From contig JAJZEQ010000123.1 of assembly GCA_021851345.1 (NCBI GenBank), positions 1 through 39,461 on the forward strand: 39,461 nt of DNA. Direction: 5' to 3'. Positions 28,411-37,279 of this stretch are shown piece by piece. Each line of letters opens with the position of its first letter. Position 1 is the first letter of the stretch. Below the pieces are notes generated by a model, which was not told where the DNA came from, made no database searches, and worked only from the letters and a program-made list of their open reading frames with translations. This DNA is from Pseudomonadota bacterium (GTDB taxonomy: Bacteria > Pseudomonadota > Gammaproteobacteria > Burkholderiales > Gallionellaceae). Position numbers and translations under genes: made by a program.

Positions 28411-29409
28411 TCACAAGATGAATGGTGATTTGGAAGCACAATAGACATGGCGATAGCTTTGATAGATCACGTTTCGGTTAAATCCTCCCAGTAGTTCCAT
28501 GTTGTCCACACAATAATGGAGTTGAATGGAGCGTGGCAGTTTCTTGCGTTCGTTCTTAAGATGTTCAAGATACTCGGGTGGAGTGTTCGGTGGTGCTACC
28601 GCATCAATGTCGGCGAAGAGGTAACGAATGAAAGCATGCGAAGACAAGTTGAAGTCGAAGCCATCCATTCCAGATCGTCTGATGTTAGTGCTGAATGAAC
28701 GGTCTGACAATAAACAACGTGCTTCAGTATAAAGACTTATGAGTACGGTGATTTCTTGCTCAAAGTTAATAAAACTGCCTTTCACGATGCTTTCCAACAT
28801 ATTTAATTCGCCGTCTCCGGAAGGGATGAATAGCATGAACAACATTCGCAGCCATTTTTCGTATTCCGCATCAGTAATCCCGAGTTCCTGACAGAGACGC
28901 GCTTGATGAGGCTTTCGTCCATTCAGGATTCGTTCAAACGTCATTTGGTGCTCTGAGGTCGCGGGCACATAGTTTGTTAAGACCCCAAACGTGTTGAGCA
29001 CCTTATGTATGGAAAAAGGGTTGCGAGTGTAATTGAGGAGCTTCGCAATGAAGAGGTTGACGATCTCATCATTCACGTTCATATCCTTCTGTCCTGCGGT
29101 GAGTTTGTGAATCAGACTTTCCGTTTGTGTTTTAATGCTGCTCTCGTAGAAATTAAAAGCATCCTCAAAGTTGCTCCGAATATTGGTATTTTTATCAACA
29201 TCAAAGCTAAACAAGTCGTGATATGCGAGAGCATTAGAAATGGGCTGCCCTTTATGGTTTAATAACCGGAGTTTAAGCGCTTCACGATTGATAATCTTAA
29301 AGAGGTATATCCTTTGCTTTTTGATAGATGCTTGAGGATTGATGGCGTTGAAACGCTGTTCTACCTGCGGGATAAAATGTTGCCGATACGTTTCATTTTG
29401 CCACTTCAT
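28411..29409 (-). CDS. uncharacterised protein, possibly DUF4238-like
   Basis: MKWQNETYRQHFIPQVEQRFN...IYLFKIINRE...; 332 aa ORF in AT-rich island, same strand as the Mrr-like gene. Confidence 0.6.
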   Translation of the reverse strand: MKWQNETYRQHFIPQVEQRFNAINPQASIKKQRIYLFKIINREALKLRLLNHKGQPISNALAYHDLFSFDVDKNTNIRSNFEDAFNFYESSIKTQTESLIHKLTAGQKDMNVNDEIVNLFIAKLLNYTRNPFSIHKVLNTFGVLTNYVPATSEHQMTFERILNGRKPHQARLCQELGITDAEYEKWLRMLFMLFIPSGDGELNMLESIVKGSFINFEQEITVLISLYTEARCLLSDRSFSTNIRRSGMDGFDFNLSSHAFIRYLFADIDAVAPPNTPPEYLEHLKNERKKLPRSIQLHYCVDNMELLGGFNRNVIYQSYRHVYCASKSPFIL

Positions 29410-29604
29410 GGGTTAAGCCTAGCGGATGTTACAGAAATGATTCGCCTTTCACAGCCTGCCGCAAATGAAATGGAATATCAAGTTAAAGTTCCGGAATTGG
29501 CACCTTCCCGCTGTTCGCCATGTTCCACAGGGCACCTCAATTATGCGATGATCGCACCACATTTTACCCCCCCCAATAAATTGGTTTTCTCAAAGGGCAG
29601 CTAA

Positions 29605-29844
29605 GTGCCAATCTGCCGATCAGGACGGCCTTTTCAGGTTGTTCAGTCTATAGAACTACATGAGTGTCAAACCGTTGAAAAATTGTCCGGCCTAAGCAGG
29701 GCAACAATCTACCGCTTAATAAAAGCAGGAAAATTTCCACGCCCATTATCCATCGGTACGGGCTCGGTACGCTGGCGGCAATCGGACGTGATTGCCTGGC
29801 AACAGTCCCTTGCCGCTACGGCTGAACAAAGAAAACCACCCTGA
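29605..29844 (+). CDS. AlpA family (P4-type) transcriptional regulator; start uncertain
   Basis: TVEKLSGLSRATIYRLIKAGKFPRPLSIGTGSVRWRQSDVIAWQQS. Confidence 0.85.
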   Translation: MPICRSGRPFQVVQSIELHECQTVEKLSGLSRATIYRLIKAGKFPRPLSIGTGSVRWRQSDVIAWQQSLAATAEQRKPP

Positions 29845-30048
29845 CAGAGGCGAGGTGAACTTGCTATAATGCTGCGCGGACAGAAGAAGCTTTTCGCGCA
29901 GGCTTGGCAAGCAATAATGTTTCGTTGGTATATCTGTTGGTACATATAAAATCTGTATTGCATAGAATGCCAATTGCACGACTTGCATGGCAAGATTCAA
30001 TAGAACCTATCCCAAGACCCAATCTAAAGAAGTCCAAAGAAGTCCACG

Positions 30049-30084
30049 AAACCCGCATAGCATAACGCATTGCGGGTTTTTTAT
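30049..30084 (+). terminator. probable intrinsic terminator
   Basis: AAACCCGCAtagcataacgcatTGCGGGTTTTTTA. Confidence 0.6.
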
Positions 30085-30186
30085 TTCCTCAGTCGCCCAC
30101 GTTTTCCATTGCAATCCACGCTAATTGGGGGTGCAAGTGGTATGCGTGCATGTTGACACCCCCACTTGAATCCTGAGGAGACGAAA

Positions 30187-30342
30187 ATGGCATTAACAGC
30201 GTTGGAAGTAAAAAACTCAAAGCCAGCAGACAAGCCGATAAAATTGTTTGATGGTGGTGGACTGTATTTACTGGTTCAACCCAACGGTGCAAAGTATTGG
30301 AGGCCGAAATATCGTTTCGCCGGTAAAGAAAAAATGCTATGA
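30187..30342 (+). pseudogene. N-terminal fragment of a P4-type tyrosine integrase
   Basis: MALTALEVKNSKPADKPIKLFDGGGLYLLVQPNGAKYWRPKYRFAGKEKML* typical integrase N-terminal domain truncated by TGA; too short for the ORF track. Confidence 0.85.
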
Positions 30343-30509
30343 AATCGCTGATTACGATTGATGCTGACTACCTTCAAACAGTATTTGCTTCAGAAACGGC
30401 TTATGCAGGTTTTTGGGCTTTGGATGGCTGTCAGCATCCAGCCAAGGGCAATAGAGAACCTGTGGTCTTGAGTAAGGGCTTTGCTGCGATTTTCGACGCT
30501 CATGATTAA
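30339..30509 (+). CDS. short ORF (56 aa) of unknown function overlapping integrase stop
   Basis: MKSLITIDADYLQTVFASETAYAGFWALDGCQHPAKGNREPVVLSKGFAAIFDAHD*, ATGA overlap; below ORF-track cutoff. Confidence 0.3.
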   Translation: MKSLITIDADYLQTVFASETAYAGFWALDGCQHPAKGNREPVVLSKGFAAIFDAHD

Positions 30510-30729
30510 TCTCCGTTATCCCAATGATCGGGGCAGAAATCAGACTGTAATATTGTGGATTGATTCCGGCACTGCTCGGTTGATTAATGGCGTGGACATA
30601 TGATTAGGCGAGGGCGTAATTTCTGCAAATTAAATAAGTCAGGCCCAAGCTTTTCTCGACCTAAAACACTGAAGCCTGATGCAGAGATTTTCATCCAGGG
30701 CGAAGCGGCCACATACACTATTTTTGTCC

Positions 30730-31160
30730 TATTGAGATTTCCATAATTCATGACACACTTTCCGTCATTGCGAACGGAGTGAAGCAATCCAGCAAGACTA
30801 AAGATGCATTTTGTTTAAACCACCTGGATTGCCACGTCGGTTTCACCTCCTCGCAATGACGACATGTTCTGGATTGCCGCGCCGGCTACGCCTCCTGATG
30901 GAACTACTGGTGAAACGACTAGCTATCCCACTAAGCAACCAGAAGACGGTTGCCAAGTGGTTGGTTATAGCCAATCGACTAAGCCAGCAAGCTGGCAAGT
31001 CGCTGGTTATCGCAATGACGACGTGTTCTGGATTTCCGCTTGTCCGAAGGACAGTTTTATCCTGAGACCATCGAAGGACGGGAATGACGTGCCAGTTTTT
31101 TATTTTCCATGCCCTGTTACGAACGATGCCGTGCTGTCTTCAATTATGGAAAATTAAATA
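30730..31160. repeat. TIR-bounded MITE-like element, copy B
   Basis: TATTGAGATTTCCATAATTCATGACAC ... CTGTCTTCAATTATGGAAAATTAAATA; interior shares ATGCATTTTGTTTAAACCACCTGGATTGCCACGTCGG with copy C. Confidence 0.7.
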
Positions 31161-31298
31161 AATATTAACTAAGTGTGTTGGCGAACAGTTTGATCACACT
31201 CAAAGTTTTATCTTGATGTGCCATGGCGCTTGATTAGTTCTGCGTCATGCATTGTAAATTTAAATTAATCTGCATTAATTAAAAAAGGAATAAACATC

Positions 31299-31502
31299 AT
31301 GGTAAATAACAAAGAAAGTAGTGGTCTCCATAAACAAGCTGCAAGCGAGCATGAGGAAGCTGCCAAACACCATCACAAAGCAGCGGAATATCACGACCAG
31401 AATAAGCTGAGTGATGCCAAGGTCAGTTCCAAGAGCGCAATGGACTCTTGCAACAAGGCACAAAAACATTCGGCAAATGCTTACGAAAATTCAGCCAAAT
31501 AA
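31299..31502 (+). CDS. small His/Lys/Ala-rich hypothetical protein
   Basis: MVNNKESSGLHKQAASEHEEAAKHHHKAAEYHDQNKLSDAKVSSKSAMDSCNKAQKHSANAYENSAK; SD aaaagga upstream. Confidence 0.65.
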   Translation: MVNNKESSGLHKQAASEHEEAAKHHHKAAEYHDQNKLSDAKVSSKSAMDSCNKAQKHSANAYENSAK

Positions 31503-31513
31503 CTACTTGAGGA

Positions 31514-31587
31514 CAGCCGCTAGTCTGGGATGACTCAAACCTTGGTTGATCAATTCAAGAATTGATGTCAACTGGGACTAGCGGCTG
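31514..31587. other. strongly structured intergenic element
   Basis: Outer 12-bp perfect inverted repeat CAGCCGCTAGTC/GACTAGCGGCTG enclosing GTTGATCAATTC AA GAATTGATGTCAAC. Confidence 0.6.
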
Positions 31588-31677
31588 AACTATAAGTGGG
31601 TCATCAAGCTGGGCAATGTACGACATTGGCTATGTATGACGGTGGTCCACTCTTTTCAACCAAGCGAAGGAATCAAC

Positions 31678-32241
31678 ATGAATAATATTGGAAACACTTT
31701 ACGTAATCTTCTTCTCGGGGCTGTCGCCACATTCTCGCTGATTGGAATCAGCAACTATGCGGTTGCTGCAACCGCAGAAGACCTGAATAAGGATGCATTA
31801 CAGACACTGCAAACCTTGTACAAAAGCAATCCTGTTGCCAAAAGCATTTCCGAGAAGGCAACGGAGATTCTTGTATTCCCTAATATCGTCAAGGCTGGCC
31901 TTGTATTTGGAGGAGCCTACGGCGAAGGTGTTCTTCTTAAGGATTCAAAGCCGGTCGACTACTACAATTCTGTTTCCGCCTCCTTTGGCTGGCAGGCAGG
32001 TGTTCAATCATATTGCTACGTCGTTTTCCTCATGAATGAAAAGGCTGTGAGATATCTAGTCAAATCGAAAGGATTGGAAATCGGTGTAGGACCGACCGTA
32101 GTTGTGGTCAATGAAGGCGTTGCCAAGAATCTGTCATCGACGACAATGAAAGACGATGCCTATGCCTTCATTTTTGACCAGCAGGGATTGATGGCAAGTC
32201 TTAGCATCGAAGGTACCAAAATTTCCCGCATCAATCGTTGA
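31678..32241 (+). CDS. SYLF (YSC84-like) lipid-binding domain protein, exported
   Basis: Signal peptide; ATEILVFPNIVKAGLVFGGAYGEGVLL...FGWQAGVQSY...GLMASLSIEGTKISRI. Confidence 0.88.
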   Translation: MNNIGNTLRNLLLGAVATFSLIGISNYAVAATAEDLNKDALQTLQTLYKSNPVAKSISEKATEILVFPNIVKAGLVFGGAYGEGVLLKDSKPVDYYNSVSASFGWQAGVQSYCYVVFLMNEKAVRYLVKSKGLEIGVGPTVVVVNEGVAKNLSSTTMKDDAYAFIFDQQGLMASLSIEGTKISRINR

Positions 32242-32726
32242 ACCTGGCCAAGGAGCAGCGTGAAAAAGCCCATAATTGGGGCGGTCGAAGATACGGTCCA
32301 TGATGTAAGGTTTAGGCGTGCTAAAAACTGCCAGTATGGGAGTGCTTAAACGTGTTTACGACGGCCTGGATTTGGAGCTGAAATAACTGAAGCTGGTGAT
32401 CCGTAGTATTTACTAATAAAGGAATGGCTATGTATGGCTCTGATTCTGGTTCATGGATGCATGGTTCAGGAATGTTTAGTGGCGCCTTGTATCTTTAGTT
32501 GTAGGTGATTGCGAACGGTTGCACGGCATATCCCCTGGCGGCTCATCGTCCTCCCAAAAATCTCCAAAAATTCAGGAATTGCTTGTTCGGCACAATGCTT
32601 TTCCGAAATCAGGGAAGGTTTGATATTGTTCTTCCAATGCTGAAGGTTTAAACCTGGACGATTTAGGTTTCGGTGTTGTAAAAAACTCGCAGGGGGTATC
32701 CCTGTTATATAAAAGGATCTATTCAA

Positions 32727-32930
32727 ATGGCAATTGGTACAGTTAAATGGTTCAATGATGCAAAGGGATTTGGCTTTATTACTCCCGATGATGGTAGCGA
32801 AGATTTGTTCGCACACTTTTCCGCGATCAACATGAGCGGTTTCAAATCACTCAAAGAAGGCCAGAAGGTCACCTTCGAAGTTACCCAAGGTCAAAAAGGC
32901 AAGCAAGCATCCAACATCCAGGCTCCATAA
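32727..32930 (+). CDS. cspA: cold-shock protein CspA family
   Basis: [34 protein letters not shown]. Confidence 0.95.
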   Translation: MAIGTVKWFNDAKGFGFITPDDGSEDLFAHFSAINMSGFKSLKEGQKVTFEVTQGQKGKQASNIQAP

Positions 32931-32950
32931 TCGGTTCTTGAGTTGGCAAG

Positions 32951-32983
32951 AAAAGCCCGGCACGCAAATGCTGGGCTTTTTTG
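32951..32983 (+). terminator. intrinsic terminator after cspA
   Basis: AAAAGCCCGGCA cgcaaa TGCTGGGCTTTTTT. Confidence 0.85.
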
Positions 32984-33282
32984 TTGTGTCAGGTGAATTT
33001 TACCAGCTGCAGGTATTGGGCACCCAAGCTCATATCAGCCGGCCATCAATTTCAGATCGGACTGCATCATACTGCCAACCCAACAAATAACTGTATAATA
33101 ACGCCTATAGCAGACTTAGCAGTAAGCACGGCTCCAAGTGGCTATCAATTGGGGGTGCATATGGGGGTGTCAATGAAATATGAGACGTTAGAAATTAGCA
33201 CTAGCAAGTTGTAGCTGATCATTCAATTGCACCTATCCCAAACAATTCGCTCCAATGTGGTTACATTGCGATCCAGAGTACC

Positions 33283-34617
33283 GTGCCAGGAAAATTCCAC
33301 ATAAAAACCTTCGGTTGCCAAATGAACGAGTATGACTCGGAGAAAATGGCGGATTTGCTGCGCGCCTGGGGGGGGATGGAACAGACCGGCGATCCGGCGG
33401 AAGCTGATGTCATCCTGTTCAATACCTGCTCAATTCGCGAGAAAGCCGAAGAAAAAGTGTTCTCCGACCTGGGGCGGGTGCGCCCCCTGAAACTGGCCAA
33501 CCCGGATCTGCTGATCGCCGTGGGCGGTTGCGTGGCCAGCCAGGAAGGCGCGGCAATCCTGAAGCGCGCGCCCTATGTCGATGTGGTGTTCGGCCCGCAG
33601 ACGCTGCACCGGTTGCCGCAGTTGCTGGAGGCGCGCCGCGCCACCGGACGCGCGCAAGTGGATATCAGTTTTCCCGAAATCGAAAAGTTCGATCACCTGC
33701 CCGCGCCCACCACAGTCTCCAGTTCTGCCTACGTGTCCATCATGGAAGGCTGCAGCAAATACTGCACATTCTGCGTCGTGCCCTACACGCGAGGCGAAGA
33801 AGTTTCGCGGCCCCAGGCCGACGTGATGCGTGATGTGCGGGAACTGGTTGGGCAAGGGGTGAAAGAAGTGACCCTGCTCGGGCAGAATGTGAATGCCTAC
33901 CGGGGCATCAGCGACGACGGCGACACGGTGGATTTCGCGTTTTTATTGCAGGCCATCGCCGCACTGGACGGAATTGCGCGCATCCGCTATACCACCTCGC
34001 ATCCCAGGGACATGGCGCAGCGGCTGATTGATGTATATGCGACCACGCCCAAGCTGGTCAGCCATTTGCATCTGCCGGTGCAGTCCGGTTCGGACCGCAT
34101 CCTGGCCGCGATGAAACGCGGCCACACGGTGCTGGAATACAAATCCATCATTCGCCGGGTGCGCGCGGCACGCCCCGGTATCTGCATCACCTCGGATTTC
34201 ATCGTCGGATTTCCCGGCGAGACGGAGCAGGATTTCGAGGCGACCATGAAGCTGATCGACGAGATAGGCTTCGATAACAGCTTCAGCTATTTGTACAGCC
34301 CGCGCCCCGGCACGCCCGCCGCCGAACTACGCGATGACACTCCCCACGAAGTGAAGGCCGGGCGTTTGAAGCGCCTGCAGGATCGCATCGCCGAACAGGA
34401 GGATGCGGTGGCCCGCTCGATGCTGAACACGACCCAGCGAGCGCTGGTCGAGGGCATGTCAAAAAAGGACGCGTCCGAGCTGGCAGCGCGCACCGACAAC
34501 AATCGTGTCGTGAACTTCAGCGGCCCCCCCGGCATGATAGGCAAGTTCGTCGAAGTGAAGATCACGCAGGTGGTGCGCCATACCTTGCGCGGCGAACTGG
34601 TTGCAAGCGCGGGATGA
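33283..34617 (+). CDS. miaB: tRNA-2-methylthio-N6-dimethylallyladenosine synthase MiaB
   Basis: [19 protein letters not shown], radical [24 protein letters not shown]-like C-terminus; GTG start. Confidence 0.96.
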   Translation: MPGKFHIKTFGCQMNEYDSEKMADLLRAWGGMEQTGDPAEADVILFNTCSIREKAEEKVFSDLGRVRPLKLANPDLLIAVGGCVASQEGAAILKRAPYVDVVFGPQTLHRLPQLLEARRATGRAQVDISFPEIEKFDHLPAPTTVSSSAYVSIMEGCSKYCTFCVVPYTRGEEVSRPQADVMRDVRELVGQGVKEVTLLGQNVNAYRGISDDGDTVDFAFLLQAIAALDGIARIRYTTSHPRDMAQRLIDVYATTPKLVSHLHLPVQSGSDRILAAMKRGHTVLEYKSIIRRVRAARPGICITSDFIVGFPGETEQDFEATMKLIDEIGFDNSFSYLYSPRPGTPAAELRDDTPHEVKAGRLKRLQDRIAEQEDAVARSMLNTTQRALVEGMSKKDASELAARTDNNRVVNFSGPPGMIGKFVEVKITQVVRHTLRGELVASAG

Positions 34618-35075
34618 GCAGCAGGCTTACGCTGGCGGTGCAATATGCGAGCGCGGCCGGGGAATTGCCGACCCGCGCGCAATTCCGGCGCTGGGTAAAA
34701 ATCGCGCTGCAACGCGACCTGGTTGTTACTTTGCGCGTCGTCGACGAGGCAGAGGGGCGCGAGCTGAACAAGAATTATCGCGGCAAGGATTACGCCACCA
34801 ACGTGCTGACTTTTTTTTACGATGGGGCCGGGTCCGGCGATTCCGGCCCGCTGTCGGGGGATGTGGTGATTTGCGCGCCGGTTGTGATGAAGGAAGCTTG
34901 CGCGCAGAAAAAGAATATATTGGCGCATTATGCGCATCTGACCATACATGCGATTTTGCACCTGCAGGGTTACCTGCATGAAAGCGATGGCGAGGCTGCA
35001 GCCATGGAAACACTGGAAACCGCACTAATGCTAAAATTGAACTACCCCGATCCTTATCAGGCAAGCCAGAACTAA
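34614..35075 (+). CDS. ybeY: rRNA maturation endonuclease YbeY
   Basis: [46 protein letters not shown] overlap with miaB. Confidence 0.93.
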   Translation: MSSRLTLAVQYASAAGELPTRAQFRRWVKIALQRDLVVTLRVVDEAEGRELNKNYRGKDYATNVLTFFYDGAGSGDSGPLSGDVVICAPVVMKEACAQKKNILAHYAHLTIHAILHLQGYLHESDGEAAAMETLETALMLKLNYPDPYQASQN

Positions 35076-35076
35076 A

Positions 35077-35919
35077 ATGGACGACTCAGAGAGTAGCAAG
35101 CCCAGTTTGTTGGAGCGGCTTTCCACGCTGTTGCTGCGTGAACCGGAAGACCGCGAGCAACTGGTCGCCCTTTTGCATTCGGCTTTCGAACGCAACCTGC
35201 TGGACGCCGATGCGCTGTCGATGATGGAAGGGGTAATGCAGGTTTCCGAACGGCAGGTGCGTGAAATCATGATTCCCCGCGCGCAAATGGATGTCATCGA
35301 CATCAGCGAGCCGCCCGAAAAATTCATTCCGTTCGTGATCGAAACCGCGCACTCGCGCTTCCCGGTGATCGATGGCGACAAAGACAACATCATCGGCGTG
35401 CTGCTGGCGAAGGATCTGTTGCGCTACTACGCCGGGGAAGAATTCAATGTGCGCGATATGCTGCGCCCCGCCGTATTCGTTCCCGAGGCAAAACGCCTGA
35501 ATGTCCTGCTGCGCGATTTTCGCAGCAACCGCAACCATATCGCGATGGTGGCGGACGAATACGGGGGAATATCGGGGATGGTGACCATCGAGGATGTGCT
35601 CGAGCAAATAGTCGGCGATATCGAGGATGAATACGATTTTGACGACGACGGGGACAACATAATCGCCGACAGCACCGGCCAGTATCGTGTCAAGGCCGAT
35701 ACCGAGATCGCCGATTTCAATGCCGCACTCGGCACGGAATTTAGCGATGAAGAGTACGACACGGTGGGGGGGCTGGTGCTGAAGGTCGCGGGACAATTGC
35801 CCAAACGCGGAGACCGGATGCAACTGGGCGAACTGATGTTTACTGTGCTGCGGGCGGACAGTCGCAGGTTATATTCATTGCTGGTCGAGCGGAAAACCCC
35901 CCCTGCAGAAATTTTCTGA
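35077..35919 (+). CDS. corC: CBS domain/CorC-HlyC family protein
   Basis: VREIMIPRAQMDVIDI..., FRSNRNHIAMVADEYGGISGMVTIEDVLEQIVGDIEDEYD. Confidence 0.92.
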   Translation: MDDSESSKPSLLERLSTLLLREPEDREQLVALLHSAFERNLLDADALSMMEGVMQVSERQVREIMIPRAQMDVIDISEPPEKFIPFVIETAHSRFPVIDGDKDNIIGVLLAKDLLRYYAGEEFNVRDMLRPAVFVPEAKRLNVLLRDFRSNRNHIAMVADEYGGISGMVTIEDVLEQIVGDIEDEYDFDDDGDNIIADSTGQYRVKADTEIADFNAALGTEFSDEEYDTVGGLVLKVAGQLPKRGDRMQLGELMFTVLRADSRRLYSLLVERKTPPAEIF

Positions 35920-36064
35920 CCCCGATTCCACCCCTGCTTTCGCCGGGCCGCTCCTTCCACAGGACAGTCGCAATGGCGATATTTCAAGTGGCTGAATCGC
36001 CGGATTTGGTATATCTTGCGCGGCAAACTCGCGTCTGGACAGATGTACATCACTGGGGGAGACC

Positions 36065-37267
36065 ATGTTTGATGAATTCGATCGGGAGATTTTTGCCGGC
36101 GGTCAGCTGATATTCAAATATGGCGACATGGGTGATTGCGCCTATCTTATCGAGGAAGGCTCGGTAGAAGTCCTGGTTGCCAAGGATGGCGGTGAACAGC
36201 GGATCAGATCGATCGGCAAGGGAGAGTTGTTCGGCGAGGTGTCCCTGATTGACTATCGGCCGCGCACTGCAACCGTAAAAGCACTCGAGAGAACAGTGCT
36301 GGTGCCCATCCCGCGCAAGATGATGGAGGGGCTGCTGGAGAAAAGCGACCCGGTCCTGCGCCACTTGTTGCTGGTGATACTCGAGCGTTTCAGGCATAGA
36401 AACAACAATTCGATGTTGCCGGAAGCCAGCACAACAATTCCCCCCGAGCAATCCAAACGCCACAGCATTGTGAGGGGCGAGGCGACACAAAAGCTTTCGC
36501 TCGCGCACGGGCTGAAACGCGCCCTGACCCACGAAGAGTTCAGGCTTTATTACCAGCCGATTTGCAATCTTGCCGATGGGCGTATCGCCGGATTCGAGGA
36601 GCTGATCCGCTGGCATCATCCGTCTGACGGCGTGATGCAGCCCAAGGATTTCCTGTGGATTGCCGAGCAGACCGGCTTGATACATGAAATCGGCCTTTGG
36701 GCGCTCAAACGCACCAGCAGGGACTGGCCAACACTGAGGAAATTCACCGATTACCAGTTCCCGTTTATCAATGTGAATATATCGGCCTCCCAGTTAAACA
36801 ACGAAATGTTTGTGGAAGATGTCGAGGCTATCATCGCCGGGCAGAATCTGAATGCCGCCGAATTGAAACTGGAATTGACAGAAACGGCCATGGTCGAGCA
36901 CCCCGAGTCTGCGCTGAAGATCATGCGCAGGCTTATCAAGCTGGGGTGCGGCCTGGTACTCGATGACTACGGCGCGGGTCATTCCGGGCTCAAACATCTC
37001 CAGCAATACCCGCTCACCACGCTGAAGCTCGATGGCACGTTCGTCGAACCCATGCTGCAGTCAGCCCAGAGCCGGGAAATCGTCCGTTCATCTATTGCCC
37101 TGGCACATTCGCTGGGCATGACGGTGATTGCTGAAAGCGTCGAAACCGAAGGGTTGAGGGAAAAGCTCCTGGAAATGAAGTGCGACTTCGGCCAGGGATG
37201 GTATTTTGGCAGGCCCGCCACGTTGCAGGAATTGGCACTTCGTTATGCAAAGCCCGGCAGCAACTAG
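36065..37267 (+). CDS. cyclic nucleotide-binding domain + EAL domain protein
   Basis: N-terminal cNMP-like (GDMGDCAYLIEEGSVEVL...GELFGEVSLID); EAL domain LYYQPICNLADGRIAGFEELIRW...LELTETAM...VLDDYGAGHSGL...AESVETEG. Confidence 0.9.
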   Translation: MFDEFDREIFAGGQLIFKYGDMGDCAYLIEEGSVEVLVAKDGGEQRIRSIGKGELFGEVSLIDYRPRTATVKALERTVLVPIPRKMMEGLLEKSDPVLRHLLLVILERFRHRNNNSMLPEASTTIPPEQSKRHSIVRGEATQKLSLAHGLKRALTHEEFRLYYQPICNLADGRIAGFEELIRWHHPSDGVMQPKDFLWIAEQTGLIHEIGLWALKRTSRDWPTLRKFTDYQFPFINVNISASQLNNEMFVEDVEAIIAGQNLNAAELKLELTETAMVEHPESALKIMRRLIKLGCGLVLDDYGAGHSGLKHLQQYPLTTLKLDGTFVEPMLQSAQSREIVRSSIALAHSLGMTVIAESVETEGLREKLLEMKCDFGQGWYFGRPATLQELALRYAKPGSN

Positions 37268-37279
37268 GGCTGTCTGGCC

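Noticed and set aside
30860-31030. Possible CRISPR-like short repeats in copy B
   Set aside because: Repeats are irregular, too few and imperfect, with no regular spacers; no cas genes in the window.
30811-31157. ORFs of 84 and 97 aa at 30811-31157
   Set aside because: Translations of repeat copy B; similar nonsense ORFs occur in copy C.
32424-32498. 24-aa ORF MAMYGSDSGSWMHGSGMFSGALYL with SD-like aaagga
   Set aside because: Possibly a truncated small membrane protein, but too short to support a call.
33253-33268. CAATGT-GGTT-ACATTG inverted repeat just upstream of miaB
   Set aside because: Six-bp arms are too short to distinguish from chance without conservation data.
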